Source of the DNA: Bradyrhizobium liaoningense
GTDB taxonomy: Bacteria; Pseudomonadota; Alphaproteobacteria; Rhizobiales; Xanthobacteraceae
NCBI RefSeq assembly: GCF_018130785.1
Contig: NZ_JAFCJT010000016.1
Coordinates: 62,001-126,000, forward strand
Direction of reading: 5' to 3'
DNA length: 64,000 bases
The notes beneath the pieces are model-generated. The model was not told the origin of the DNA, searched no databases, and saw only the letters and a list, made by a program, of their open reading frames with translations. A program made the position numbers and the translations under genes. Numbering within the stretch: the first letter of the stretch is position 1; every line of letters starts with the position of its first letter. This document shows, one piece after another, positions 24,884-33,829 of this stretch.

Positions 24884-26512
24884 ATGCTTGGTTTGATGCA
24901 AGATTGGCCCCTGCTCTGCCACCGGATCATCGAACACGCCGCCAGGATTCATGGCAAGCAGGAGGTCGTTACGCGATCGGTCGAGGGACCGATCCATCGC
25001 ACCACTTATGGCGAAATCCACAAGCGCGCGCTCAAGGTCTCGCAGGTGCTGGAGCGCGACGGCATCAAGTTCGGCGACCGTGTCGCAACGATCGCCTGGA
25101 ACACCTGGCGCCATCTCGAGGTCTGGTACGGCATCATGGGGATCGGCGCCATCTGCCATACCGTGAATCCCCGCCTTTTCCCCGAGCAGATTGCCTGGAT
25201 CATCAACCATGCGCAGGACCGCATCGTGATGACCGACATCACCTTCGTTCCGGTCCTGGAGAAGATCGCCGACAAGCTGCCCAGCGTGGAACGCTACGTC
25301 GTGCTCACCGACAAGGCGCACATGCCGCAGACGACGCTGAAGAATGTGGTGGCCTACGAGGACTGGATCGCGGAGGCCGACGGCAAATTCGAATGGAAGG
25401 ACTTTGACGAGAACACGGCCGCCGCGATGTGCTACACATCCGGCACCACGGGCGATCCGAAGGGTGTTCTGTATTCGCATCGCTCCAACGTGCTGCACGC
25501 GCTGATGGCCAACAATGTCGATGCGCTCGGCACCAGCGCGTCCGAGACAATGCTGCCGGTGGTGCCGCTGTTCCATGCCAATAGCTGGGGCATCGCCTTC
25601 TCGGCCCCCTCGCAAGGCACCAAGCTGGTCATGCCCGGCGCCAAGCTCGACGGCGCCTCCGTCTACGAGCTGCTCTCGACCGAGAAGGTGACGCACACGG
25701 CGGGCGTGCCCACGGTATGGCTGATGCTGCTGCAGCACATGGCCGCCAACAATCTGAAACTGCCGGACCTGAAGATGGTGATCTGCGGCGGCTCGGCGAT
25801 GCCGCGCTCGATGATCAAGGCCTTCCTCGACATGGGCTCGAACGTGCGCCACGCCTGGGGCATGACCGAGATGAGCCCGATCGGCAGCGTCGCGGCGCTG
25901 AAGCCGCCGTTCCAGAATGCGACGGGCGATGCGCGGCTCGACGTACTCCAGATGCAGGGCTATGCGCCCTTTGCGGTGGAGATGAAGATCACCGACGATG
26001 CCGGCAAGGAGCTGCCCTGGGACGGCAAGACCTTCGGCCGCCTCAAGGTCTCCGGCCCCGCCGTCGCCAAGGCCTATTACCGCGTCGACACTGACATCCT
26101 CGACGAGGAGGGTTTCTTCGACACCGGCGACGTCGCGACCATCGACGAGGCCGGCTACATGCGGATCACCGACCGCTCCAAGGACGTGATCAAGTCCGGC
26201 GGCGAGTGGATCTCCTCGATCGACCTCGAAAACCTCGCGGTCGGCCATCCCGCCGTGGCGGAAGCCGCCGTGATCGGCATCTATCATCCCAAATGGGACG
26301 AGCGGCCGCTGCTGATCGTGCAGCTCAAGCAGGGCCAGCAGGCCAGCCGCGAGGACATCCTGAAATACATGGACGGCAAGATCGCCAAATGGTGGATGCC
26401 GGACGACGTCGCCTTCGTCGACGGCATCCCCCACACCGCGACCGGCAAGATCCTGAAGACCGCACTGCGCGACCAGTTCAAGGATTACCGCTTCCCGAAC
26501 GCGGCGGCGTAG
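24884..26512 (+). CDS. Fatty-acid-CoA ligase (AMP-forming), AlkK-like
   Basis: 542 residues with GGAGG nine bases before the ATG. AMP-binding signatures are complete: CYTSGTTGDPKGVLYSHRS (P-loop), then HAWGMTEMSP, and GFFDTGDVATIDEAGYMRITDR with SKDVIKSGGEWIS. The C-terminal catalytic Lys is in TATGKILKTALRD. The HANSWG and GEWISS segments resemble medium/long-chain acyl-CoA ligases of the AlkK type. It activates a fatty or aromatic carboxylate to its CoA ester for beta-oxidation. It stands alone between the divergent extensin-like gene and a repeat-bearing gap. Confidence 0.93.
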   Translation: MLGLMQDWPLLCHRIIEHAARIHGKQEVVTRSVEGPIHRTTYGEIHKRALKVSQVLERDGIKFGDRVATIAWNTWRHLEVWYGIMGIGAICHTVNPRLFPEQIAWIINHAQDRIVMTDITFVPVLEKIADKLPSVERYVVLTDKAHMPQTTLKNVVAYEDWIAEADGKFEWKDFDENTAAAMCYTSGTTGDPKGVLYSHRSNVLHALMANNVDALGTSASETMLPVVPLFHANSWGIAFSAPSQGTKLVMPGAKLDGASVYELLSTEKVTHTAGVPTVWLMLLQHMAANNLKLPDLKMVICGGSAMPRSMIKAFLDMGSNVRHAWGMTEMSPIGSVAALKPPFQNATGDARLDVLQMQGYAPFAVEMKITDDAGKELPWDGKTFGRLKVSGPAVAKAYYRVDTDILDEEGFFDTGDVATIDEAGYMRITDRSKDVIKSGGEWISSIDLENLAVGHPAVAEAAVIGIYHPKWDERPLLIVQLKQGQQASREDILKYMDGKIAKWWMPDDVAFVDGIPHTATGKILKTALRDQFKDYRFPNAAA

Positions 26513-26571
26513 ACATGCTGCCACCCTCCCCTGGAGGGTGTGAGCGCTCGGCGCATTGAAGCCTCCACAAC

Positions 26572-26691
26572 GTCATGGCCGGGCTTGTCCCGGCCATCCA
26601 CGCCTTGCCTCGCGGCACGGAGAGCGTGGATGCCCGGGCATAGGCGAGCGTAAGCGACGACGTCCTTCGGACGGCTATGCCCGGGCATGAC
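26572..26691 (+). repeat. Dispersed GC-rich repeat, family A, copy 1
   Basis: About 120 bases beginning GTCATGGCCGGGCTTG and ending TGCCCGGGCATGAC, with internal complementary parts. A copy in the opposite orientation lies at 37380-37498. Both sit in intergenic DNA. Confidence 0.88.
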
Positions 26692-26804
26692 GGTCTGGGC
26701 GCATGCGGAACCCTTGAATTTGCCCCCGGGCCGTGGTCTCAACGGCTCATCGTCGCGCCAGGTCGGCCGACACCGCCCCCAAAACCCCGGCAGAGCTTCA
26801 CCCG

Positions 26805-27659
26805 ATGGCCCGCAGGTTTTCCGCTCCCTATCAGTCGGAGCCCGTGTCGAGCCTCGCGAGCTGGGCGCGTAATCTGGCCGTGTTCGCGGTGGTGGCGGTG
26901 GTGGTCTCGATCATCATCGTCCGCTTCGACTTCCTGGAGATGAAACCGGCGCTGATGGCTTTCTTCGGCGGGCTCGCGATCGCCGGCCTCTCGATCCTGT
27001 TTGGGCTCGCAGGCTTTGCCGCGATCTGGCAGAACGGTTCGCGCGGCATGGCGCGCATCCTGCTCGCTTTCCTCATCAACGGCGCAATCCTCGCCTATCC
27101 CGCCTATCTCGCCTTGCAATACCGCAAGCTGCCCCCGATCTACGACATCACCACCAATCCCATCGACCCGCCGCGCTTCGACGCGCTGGCGCACGTGCGC
27201 ACCGGCGATGGCACCAACCCCGCGGTCTATGCCGGCCTCTATTCCGCCGAGCAGCAGCGCCAGTTCTATCCCGACATCGAGCCGATCGAGCTGGAGGTCC
27301 CGGTCGATCGGGCCTATGCGATCGCGCGCCAGCTCGTCATCAAGCGCAAATGGCTCGTCATCGACGAGCGCGAGCCGCAGCCGCCGCGGCGCGTCGGCCG
27401 CATCGAGGCGGTGGCACGGACGCCGATCATGGGGTTCCGCGAGGACGTCTCGATCCGGGTCGTACCCGACGGTGACGATTCCCGCGTCGATATCCGCTCG
27501 GCCTCGCGCTATTTCGACAGTGATCTCGGCAGCAACGCCGCGCGCATCAAAAAATTCATCGACGATCTCAACACCGCCGCCGATGCCGACGCGCTGAAAC
27601 CGGTGAAGAAGACGCCGGTCACGCCGCCGAAGGCACCGGCAAAGACGGTGAAGAAATAG
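26805..27659 (+). CDS. DUF1499 family membrane protein
   Basis: 284 residues from ATG 26805. Three hydrophobic helices in the first 120 residues (LAVFAVVAVVVSIIIV, LMAFFGGLAIAGLSILFGLAG, ILLAFLINGAILAYPAYLAL) anchor the protein. The soluble DUF1499 domain follows, with IYDITTNPIDPPRFDALAH, a WLVIDEREP segment and IEAVARTPIMGFREDVSIRV then DIRSASRYFDSDLGSNAARI. The tail is Lys/Pro-rich. The function of DUF1499 is not established. It is followed by a short palindromic repeat. Confidence 0.88.
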   Translation: MARRFSAPYQSEPVSSLASWARNLAVFAVVAVVVSIIIVRFDFLEMKPALMAFFGGLAIAGLSILFGLAGFAAIWQNGSRGMARILLAFLINGAILAYPAYLALQYRKLPPIYDITTNPIDPPRFDALAHVRTGDGTNPAVYAGLYSAEQQRQFYPDIEPIELEVPVDRAYAIARQLVIKRKWLVIDEREPQPPRRVGRIEAVARTPIMGFREDVSIRVVPDGDDSRVDIRSASRYFDSDLGSNAARIKKFIDDLNTAADADALKPVKKTPVTPPKAPAKTVKK

Positions 27660-27666
27660 CGCCGCT

Positions 27667-27705
27667 GTCATTCCGGGCGGTCCGCAGGACCGAGCCCGGA
27701 ATGAC
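27667..27705 (+). repeat. Short palindromic repeat, family C
   Basis: GTCATTCCGGGCGGTCC and the complementary GGACCGAGCCCGGAATGAC make a strong hairpin right after the DUF1499 stop. Related short elements are at 8566-8604 and near 30119-30157. It may double as a terminator for both converging genes. Confidence 0.75.
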
Positions 27706-27714
27706 GCCGGAGAG

Positions 27715-28638
27715 CTACGCGCCCGCCATTCGATACGTCCCGCCAATCACGGGATCGCCATCCGTCGTCACCACGCCGCGCGCGACCAGATCTTCCAGAT
27801 GCGCCAGGACGGAATAGCCGGCGGCCGTCGTCAGCCTGGGATCGATGCCGATATAGATCGCGCGGACCATGGTCGGGATGTCGGTCTCGCCCTTGGCGAG
27901 ACGGTGCAGGATCGAGGCTTCGCGCGCCTTGCGGTGGCGAATCAGGAACCGCACGAAGCGCTGTCCGTCCGGGATTTCAGGACCGTGGCCGGAGAAATAC
28001 AGATCCTCTTCGCGCGCGGCGAGACGGTCGAGCGACTCCATGTAGTCGATCATCGAGCCATCGGGCGGCGCCACGATCGAGGTCGACCAGCCCATCACGT
28101 GATCGCCGACGAAGTTGAATTTCCGTTCGGGCCAGGCGAAGGCGAGATGATTGGCGGTGTGGCCGGGCGTCGCCACGGCCTCCAGACGCCAGCCGGCCCC
28201 CTCGACGACGTCGCCATGGGCGATCCTGATATCGGGCGCGAAATCGCGGTCGGCGCCGGACTCCGGATTGTGCTTCTCGCTCTCGAAGCGCGGGCGGGAG
28301 GCACGGTGCGGGCCCTCGGCATAGACAGGCGCGCCGGTCGCCCGCTTGATCCGTGCGGTGTTCGGCGAATGGTCGCGGTGGGTGTGGGTGACGAAGATAT
28401 GGCTCACCGTCTCGCCCCTGACAGCATCGAGCAGGGCGGCCGCATGCGCTTCGTCGTCCGGGCCGGGATCGATGATCGCGACCTTGCCTTGGCCTACGAT
28501 GTAGCTGACCGTGCCGGTGAAGGTGAACGGGCTCGGATTGTTACAGAGCACGCGCCGCACGCCGGGACGGACTTCCTCGACGACACCGGCTTTGAGCGGA
28601 AAGTTGCGGTTGAACGGGACGTCGTCGTTATCGGACAT
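27715..28638 (-). CDS. Metallo-beta-lactamase fold hydrolase (LACTB2-like)
   Basis: 307 residues from ATG 28638. The MBL motif is IFVTHTHRDHSPNTARI (HxHxDH), with VAIIDPGPDDEAH ahead of it, VATPGHTANHLAFAW and FVGDHVMGW giving further metal ligands. After the metal domain a winged-helix C-terminus (KAREASILHRLAKG, then LTTAAGYSVLAHLEDLV) matches the BLACT_WH type of LACTB2-like proteins. These include RNA endonucleases and thioesterases, so the substrate is not assigned. Two GTCAT...ATGAC repeats flank the gene. Confidence 0.9.
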   Translation of the reverse strand: MSDNDDVPFNRNFPLKAGVVEEVRPGVRRVLCNNPSPFTFTGTVSYIVGQGKVAIIDPGPDDEAHAAALLDAVRGETVSHIFVTHTHRDHSPNTARIKRATGAPVYAEGPHRASRPRFESEKHNPESGADRDFAPDIRIAHGDVVEGAGWRLEAVATPGHTANHLAFAWPERKFNFVGDHVMGWSTSIVAPPDGSMIDYMESLDRLAAREEDLYFSGHGPEIPDGQRFVRFLIRHRKAREASILHRLAKGETDIPTMVRAIYIGIDPRLTTAAGYSVLAHLEDLVARGVVTTDGDPVIGGTYRMAGA

Positions 28639-28673
28639 GGGACTTCCTGTGCACTGCAGCCCCAACCCTCGTC

Positions 28674-28772
28674 GTCATACCCCGCGAAAGCGGGGTATCC
28701 AGTACGCCGCGGCGCCTGAGGCGAAGGCGAGGTCTCTAGGATACTGGATCGCCCGCCTTCGCGGGCGATGAC
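28674..28772 (+). repeat. Dispersed GC-rich repeat, family B, copy 1
   Basis: About 99 bases starting GTCATACCCCGC and ending CGCCTTCGCGGGCGATGAC with the shared core ATACTGGATCGCCCGC. A second copy in the same orientation lies at 42192-42292. Confidence 0.88.
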
Positions 28773-28809
28773 AGCGGAGCAAACTAACCGCGGCCGAAGA
28801 ACGCTGCGA

Positions 28810-30024
28810 CTAGAAAAACGCCTGGATGCCCGTGATCGCACGTCCCAGGATCAGGGCGTGGACGTCGTGAGTCCCCTCGTAGGTGTTGACGGTCTCGAGG
28901 TTATGGACGTGGCGCATCACGTGGTACTCGGCCGAGATGCCGTTGCCGCCGTGCATGTCGCGCGCGACACGAGCGATGTCGAGGGCCTTGCCGCAATTGT
29001 TGCGCTTCATGATCGAGATCATCTCGGGGGCAAACTTGCCTTCGTCCATCAGACGGCCGACGCGAAGCGAACCCTGGAGGCCCAGCGCGATCTCGGTTTC
29101 CATGTCCGCCAGCTTCTTCTGCACGAGCTGGGTCGCGGCGAGCGGCTTGCCGAACTGCTTGCGGTCGAGCGTGTACTGGCGGGCGCGGTGCATGCAGTCC
29201 TCGGCGGCGCCGAGCGCGCCCCAGGAGATGCCGTAGCGGGCACGGTTGAGGCAGCCGAACGGGCCCTTGAGGCCGGACACGTTGGGCAGCAGCGCGTCCT
29301 CGGGAACCACGACGCCGTCCATCACGACCTCACCGGTGATCGAGGCGCGAAGCGACAGCTTGCCGCCGATCTTCGGCGCGGAGAGGCCCTTCATGCCCTT
29401 TTCCAGCACGAAGCCGCGGATCTGGTTGTCATGCTCGGCCGACTTGGCCCAGACCACGAACACGTCGGCGATCGGCGCGTTCGAGATCCACATCTTGCTG
29501 CCGGTCAGGCGATAGCCATCCGAGACCTTCTCGGCGCGGGTCTTCATGCCGGCCGGATCGGAGCCGGCGTCGGGCTCGGTGAGACCAAAGCAGCCGACCC
29601 ATTCGCCGCTGGCGAGCTTCGGCAGGTACTTCTTGCGCTGGTTCTCGTCGCCATAGGCGTAGATCGGATACATCACCAGCGAGGACTGCACCGAGTTCAT
29701 CGAGCGATAGCCGGAATCGACTCGCTCGATCTCGCGCGCGACGAGGCCGTAGGCGACGTAGCTCGCATTGGCACAGCCATATTCCTCAGGCAGCGTAATG
29801 CCGATCAGGCCGAGCTCGCCCATCTCGTTGAAGATCTCGCGGTCGGTCTTCTCCTCGAGATACGCCTTGGTGACGCGCGGCAGCAGCTTGTCCTGGGCGT
29901 AGGCGCGAGCGGTGTCGCGCACCATGCGCTCGTCTTCGGTGAGCTGCTCGTCGAGCAGGAACGGATCGTCCCACTGGAATGAAGCCGAAACCGGCTTGTC
30001 CTTGGCCTGAGGGCGCACGCTCAT
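28810..30024 (-). CDS. gcdH: Glutaryl-CoA dehydrogenase
   Basis: 404 residues of the acyl-CoA dehydrogenase fold. The N-terminus FQWDDPFLLDEQLTEDERMV matches glutaryl-CoA dehydrogenases. GCFGLTEPDAGSDPAGM and KMWISNAPIADVFVVWAK contact the flavin. The ending ETVNTYEGTHDVHALILGRA has the catalytic Glu in the YEGTHD position specific to GcdH and isobutyryl-type relatives. The FAD enzyme converts glutaryl-CoA to crotonyl-CoA in lysine, tryptophan and benzoate-type degradation. It is transcribed alone between an MBL hydrolase and ribBX. Confidence 0.94.
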   Translation of the reverse strand: MSVRPQAKDKPVSASFQWDDPFLLDEQLTEDERMVRDTARAYAQDKLLPRVTKAYLEEKTDREIFNEMGELGLIGITLPEEYGCANASYVAYGLVAREIERVDSGYRSMNSVQSSLVMYPIYAYGDENQRKKYLPKLASGEWVGCFGLTEPDAGSDPAGMKTRAEKVSDGYRLTGSKMWISNAPIADVFVVWAKSAEHDNQIRGFVLEKGMKGLSAPKIGGKLSLRASITGEVVMDGVVVPEDALLPNVSGLKGPFGCLNRARYGISWGALGAAEDCMHRARQYTLDRKQFGKPLAATQLVQKKLADMETEIALGLQGSLRVGRLMDEGKFAPEMISIMKRNNCGKALDIARVARDMHGGNGISAEYHVMRHVHNLETVNTYEGTHDVHALILGRAITGIQAFF

Positions 30025-30118
30025 GAAACGTCCTTTCGTCTGGTTCCGTCAAAATTTGCCCGACAAAGTAAAGCGCCGCGGCAACAAGTGCAATTGCGTT
30101 GCACATCTGTGGGTCTGC

Positions 30119-30157
30119 GTGAATCCCGGGGATGCGCAGCGCGCGCCCCGGGATGAC
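30119..30157 (+). repeat. Short palindromic element between gcdH and ribBX
   Basis: GTGAATCCCGGGG and CCCCGGGATGAC enclose a GC-rich loop, a degenerate family C element in the 137-base gap. Confidence 0.5.
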
Positions 30158-30161
30158 AGCG

Positions 30162-31238
30162 CTAGCTTTCGAGCTGCTCGTTCGCGACGATCTCGATGCC
30201 GAAGCCTGACAGGCCCTTGTAGTCGTGCACCGATGAGGTGAGGTGGCGGATCGAGGTGACGCCGAGATCGCGCAGGATCTGCGCGCCGACACCGACCTCG
30301 CGCCACTGGCGGTTGCGGTCCGCCTCGGTCGCGCTCTCATCGGGCAGCGGGGCAACGGGGACACCGGCGGCGCCGTCGCGCAAGTAAACCAGGACGCCAC
30401 GGCCGGACTTCTTGAAGTGCTCGAGCACCGTCGCCATGCGCTTGTGGCCGGTGAAGATGTCCTTGACGATGTTGGGCTTGTGGAAGCGCGTCAGCACGTT
30501 CTTGCCGTCGCCGACGCCGTTATAGACGAACGCGACGTGGGCAATGGAATCGAACGGCGAGCGGTAGGCATAGCCCTGGAGCGGCCCGATCGGGCTGTCA
30601 GTGACGAAGGTCGAGACCCGCTCGATCAGCTTCTCGCGCACCTGGCGGTAGGCGATCATGTCGGCGATGGTGACATGCTTGAGCTTGTGCTGGGCGGCGA
30701 AGCGCGCGACCTGCTCGCCCTTCATCACGCTGCCGTCGTCGTTCATCAGCTCGCTGATGACGCCGACCGGCGGCAGGCCGGAGAGCTTGCACAGATCAAC
30801 CGCTGCCTCGGTATGGCCGGAGCGCAGCAGCACGCCGCCGTCCTTGGCGATCAGCGGGAAGATGTGGCCCGGACGGGCGAAGTCGTTGGCGCCGACGTTG
30901 GGATTGGACAGCGCGCGGCAGCACGAGGCGCGCTCTTCGGCCGAGATGCCGGTGCCGCCGTCGGGCTTGTAGTCGATCGAGACCGTGAACGCGGTGGTGT
31001 GCGCGGAATCGTTGTGGGCCACCATCGGATCGAGCCGGAGGCGGCGCGCATCCTCGGTGGTCACGGGGGCGCAGACGATGCCGGAGGTATGGCGGATGAT
31101 GAACGCCATCTTCTCGGCGGTGCAGAGCGAGGCGGCGACGATCAGATCGCCCTCGCCCTCGCGGTCCTCGTCGTCGGTGACGACCACGAGCTCACCCCGG
31201 GCAAAGGCCTGCAAGACTTCCTGAACGTTATCGGGCAT
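30162..31238 (-). CDS. ribBX: RibBX: 3,4-dihydroxy-2-butanone 4-phosphate synthase with degenerate GTP cyclohydrolase II domain
   Basis: 358 residues from ATG 31238. Residues about 1-200 are RibB: VVVTDDEDREGEGDLIVAA, RHTSGIVCAP and ARPGHIFPLIAKDGGVLLR with RSGHTEAAVDL. The second half has RibA length and fold remnants (AFVYNGVGDGKNVLTRFH, then RDLGVTSIRHLTSS). The zinc motif GECLTGDxFxSxRCDC of a working GTP cyclohydrolase II is absent; the region reads IFTGHKRMATVL. This matches the RibBX type known in rhizobia, where the second domain lacks cyclohydrolase activity. It supplies the four-carbon unit for lumazine synthesis. No FMN riboswitch is visible upstream. Confidence 0.9.
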   Translation of the reverse strand: MPDNVQEVLQAFARGELVVVTDDEDREGEGDLIVAASLCTAEKMAFIIRHTSGIVCAPVTTEDARRLRLDPMVAHNDSAHTTAFTVSIDYKPDGGTGISAEERASCCRALSNPNVGANDFARPGHIFPLIAKDGGVLLRSGHTEAAVDLCKLSGLPPVGVISELMNDDGSVMKGEQVARFAAQHKLKHVTIADMIAYRQVREKLIERVSTFVTDSPIGPLQGYAYRSPFDSIAHVAFVYNGVGDGKNVLTRFHKPNIVKDIFTGHKRMATVLEHFKKSGRGVLVYLRDGAAGVPVAPLPDESATEADRNRQWREVGVGAQILRDLGVTSIRHLTSSVHDYKGLSGFGIEIVANEQLES

Positions 31239-31412
31239 TTCCCAATCTCTATCGGTTATGGCCGGGAGGCTTAGCCGGACTTGGGCCGGGGCGCTAGTCT
31301 CCCCAGCGCAACCACACATGCCGGACGGCAGGCTTGCCCAGGGGGTGGGCTTGCACCGGGCATACCAGGGATATAGGCGCGAACGGCGCGGGAAGAAGGC
31401 GGCCGGATACCC

Positions 31413-33143
31413 TCAGGGCAACACTTCCCGCCGCTCGCCGAGCCGCTGATCAAGCTCGGCGCGCTTGTCGGTCAGAAGCCCGGCCTGGGCGGCTTCGATC
31501 ACGGTAAACAGCTCATGAGCATCGCTGAGCCGGGTCACAGTGACGTAGCTGGCTCCGGCCGCGTAGAGTTCGCCCACATCCGACAAAAGATCTGCTGTTG
31601 CAACGATCATGGCGGTCGGGTTGAGGGTGCGGACGTGGCGGACCAGCTTCTCGTTGCTGGCGCCCTTGAGAAGCGCGTCCGGCACGCTGAGGATGATCAT
31701 CTCGGAGTTGCCGACGCCGGCATGGAGCAGCGTGTCGGCGCTACTGATGTCGCCGTAGATCACATGCAGGCCGCGCGACAGCAGCGTCTTGTACACATTG
31801 GGGTTGAAGTCGATCACGGTGATCTGCTCGAGAAGCACCGGCGCCTGCCGTTCGATCTCGGCCAGCAGCGCGCTCGCCGCACGGAAAAAGCCGAGGATGA
31901 CGATGCGGCGGGCCTCGCCATGGCCGCCCTCGTGCCCGTCCTCGGCATGGCCGTTGCCATGGTCGAGGTCGCGCAGGCCGATCCGCTTCAGGGGGCCGAT
32001 CGCCCAGCGGGTGATCTCGTCGCTGCGGGTCATCACGAACGTCGAAAGCACGGCCAGGACCACGAAGGCGAAGGAGGCCGCATTTGCCGTCTCGGCCGCG
32101 ATGTGGTGGTCGGCGACGCCGGTCTGGATCACGACCAGCGAGAACTCCGAGATCTGCGCGAGGTTCAGGGCCGGCAGCAGGCTGGCGCGCAGGCCCTGCT
32201 TCATCAGGTAGAGCGGCGCGAAGGTGGTGACGAGGCGGCTCACCACGGTGAAGGCCGCGATCATCAGCGCAAGCCCGATCACGGAGAGGCCGGGCACGGG
32301 AATGGTCATGCCGAGCGCGACGAAGAACAGCGTGATGAAGAAGTCCCGCAGCGTGGTGACCTTGGCGGTGACGTCGAGCGCGTAAGGGAAGGTCGAGAGC
32401 GAAACGCCGGCGATCAGGGCCCCCATCTCGCGCGACAGCGACAGCCGTTCCGCGGTCTCGGCGACAAGGAAGCACCAGGCGAGCGCGCCAAGCAGGATCA
32501 GCTCGGGGCGGCGGGCGATCTGGTGGAACAGGCGCGGCAGCACGTAGCGGCTGACCAGCAGCGCGGCGGCGACCAGCACCGCGACACGACCGATCGACAG
32601 CAGGATGACGCTGACCTCGAGATTGGCGAGGCTCGGCTGCACCGCCAGGAACAGGATGGCGAAGATGTCCTGGAGCACCAGCACGCCGAGGGTGATGCGG
32701 CCGGGCAGCGTGTCGAGCTCGCGTTTCTCATAGAGCACCTTGACGATGATCACGGTGCTCGACAGCGCGCAGGCGACGCAGAGATAGATCGCATCGAAAT
32801 GCCCGCCGCCGAGCGACAGACCGATGCCGACGAAGAACAACACCCCGAGCAGGCAACCGCCGAGAAGCTGGCCGCCCGCCGCGAACAGGATCACCTTGCC
32901 CGCGCGCACGATCTTCTTCAGGTCGATCTCGAGGCCGATCATGAACAGCATGAAGATCAGGCCGAGCTCGGAGATGACGCTGATCGATTCCTGCGACTGG
33001 ACCCAGCCGGCGCCGAATGGACCTATGCAGAAGCCGGCGATAAGGTAGGCCAGGATCAGCGGCTGCCGCGAAAAATGGGCGAGCAGGCCCAGCATCCAGG
33101 CAAACAGAATACAGAGAGTGATGTCGCGAATGAGCTCGTGCAT
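31413..33143 (-). CDS. Monovalent cation:proton antiporter, CPA2/KefB-like
   Basis: 576 residues from ATG 33143. About twelve hydrophobic segments make the Na/H exchanger domain: FSRQPLILAYLIAGFCIGPF, GLIFMLFMIGLEIDLKKI, SSTVIIVKVLYEKRELDTLPG and VLVLQDIFAILFLAV. A His-rich linker (HGNGHAEDGHEGGHGEARR) joins a TrkA-N type Rossmann domain with IVILGFFRAASALLAEIE and VIYGDISSADTLLHAG. The usual GxGxxG is GFFRAA, so nucleotide binding by this domain may be weak. It probably exports K+ or Na+ in exchange for protons. Divergent from a DUF3124 gene. Confidence 0.92.
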   Translation of the reverse strand: MHELIRDITLCILFAWMLGLLAHFSRQPLILAYLIAGFCIGPFGAGWVQSQESISVISELGLIFMLFMIGLEIDLKKIVRAGKVILFAAGGQLLGGCLLGVLFFVGIGLSLGGGHFDAIYLCVACALSSTVIIVKVLYEKRELDTLPGRITLGVLVLQDIFAILFLAVQPSLANLEVSVILLSIGRVAVLVAAALLVSRYVLPRLFHQIARRPELILLGALAWCFLVAETAERLSLSREMGALIAGVSLSTFPYALDVTAKVTTLRDFFITLFFVALGMTIPVPGLSVIGLALMIAAFTVVSRLVTTFAPLYLMKQGLRASLLPALNLAQISEFSLVVIQTGVADHHIAAETANAASFAFVVLAVLSTFVMTRSDEITRWAIGPLKRIGLRDLDHGNGHAEDGHEGGHGEARRIVILGFFRAASALLAEIERQAPVLLEQITVIDFNPNVYKTLLSRGLHVIYGDISSADTLLHAGVGNSEMIILSVPDALLKGASNEKLVRHVRTLNPTAMIVATADLLSDVGELYAAGASYVTVTRLSDAHELFTVIEAAQAGLLTDKRAELDQRLGERREVLP

Positions 33144-33210
33144 ATCAAATTGGTCCGTTTTGCCGCACCCTAGAGACAGGTTGCGGCGCGGCAATCGAGC
33201 AATTCGTCAC

Positions 33211-33738
33211 ATGCGAAAAGGGCTTTTCGCAGCAATGCTGCTATGCCCCCTCGCCTGCACCGTGCCCGCAACCGCGCAATCCAAGGTCAATATCGAACAA
33301 AACTTTGCCGATTCGCTCACCACACTGCCGAAGGAGGAACTCGCCGTGTCCGGCGGGTTCTACGTGCCCGCCTATTCCAGCGTCGCGATGAGCCAGGGCA
33401 AGCTGCGTGTCGACTTCTCGGTGACGCTGAGCATTCACAACGCCTCCGAGACCCAGCCGCTGGTCGTCAAACGCATCGCCTATTTCGACACCGCAGGCAA
33501 GCAGGTCGAGAGCTATCTGAAGGCTCCGGTAGCCGTAAGGCCACTGGCCACCGTCTCGATCTTCATCCCGACCGACGACGTGCGCGGCGGGACCGGAGCC
33601 AACTTCCTCGTCGACTGGGCCGCAACGGGCGAGATTGCCGAGCCTGTGGTCGAGGCCTTGATGGTTGGCGGCGTCGCCAATGCGCACTACGCTTTCATCA
33701 GCCAGGGCCGTCCGACCCGGACGGTCGGCAAGAAGTAA
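33211..33738 (+). CDS. DUF3124 family secreted protein
   Basis: 175 residues from ATG 33211. The signal peptide MRKGLFAAMLLCPLACTVPATAQ is followed by the DUF3124 body, with SGGFYVPAYSSVAMSQGK, VDFSVTLSIHNASETQPLVV, KRIAYFDTAGK and a final IAEPVVEALMVGGVANAHYAF. It has no known function. It shares its short upstream gap with the divergent antiporter, and an aminotransferase follows on the same strand after 91 bases. Confidence 0.88.
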   Translation: MRKGLFAAMLLCPLACTVPATAQSKVNIEQNFADSLTTLPKEELAVSGGFYVPAYSSVAMSQGKLRVDFSVTLSIHNASETQPLVVKRIAYFDTAGKQVESYLKAPVAVRPLATVSIFIPTDDVRGGTGANFLVDWAATGEIAEPVVEALMVGGVANAHYAFISQGRPTRTVGKK

Positions 33739-33829
33739 GGTCGCCCCCTCGGGCGGCCGGCAACAAGGAAAACAGGCTGACCGGCGCAACACCGGCTGGC
33801 TCAACAAGAACAGAACGAGGAACGCTCCC

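Noticed and set aside
24815..26524. Minus-strand frame of 569 codons opposite the acyl-CoA ligase
   Set aside because: No motif, and the plus strand has complete AMP-binding signatures.
28768..29982. Plus-strand frame opposite gcdH
   Set aside because: Antisense shadow of a well-conserved enzyme.
31239..31412. FMN riboswitch upstream of ribBX
   Set aside because: None of the conserved FMN aptamer blocks (such as the ACCGGCGGU segment) is present on the minus strand.
31515..33173. Plus-strand frame of 552 codons opposite the antiporter
   Set aside because: Composition (many Asp, Gln, His and Arg) is that of an antisense frame; the minus strand has membrane helices of a known family.
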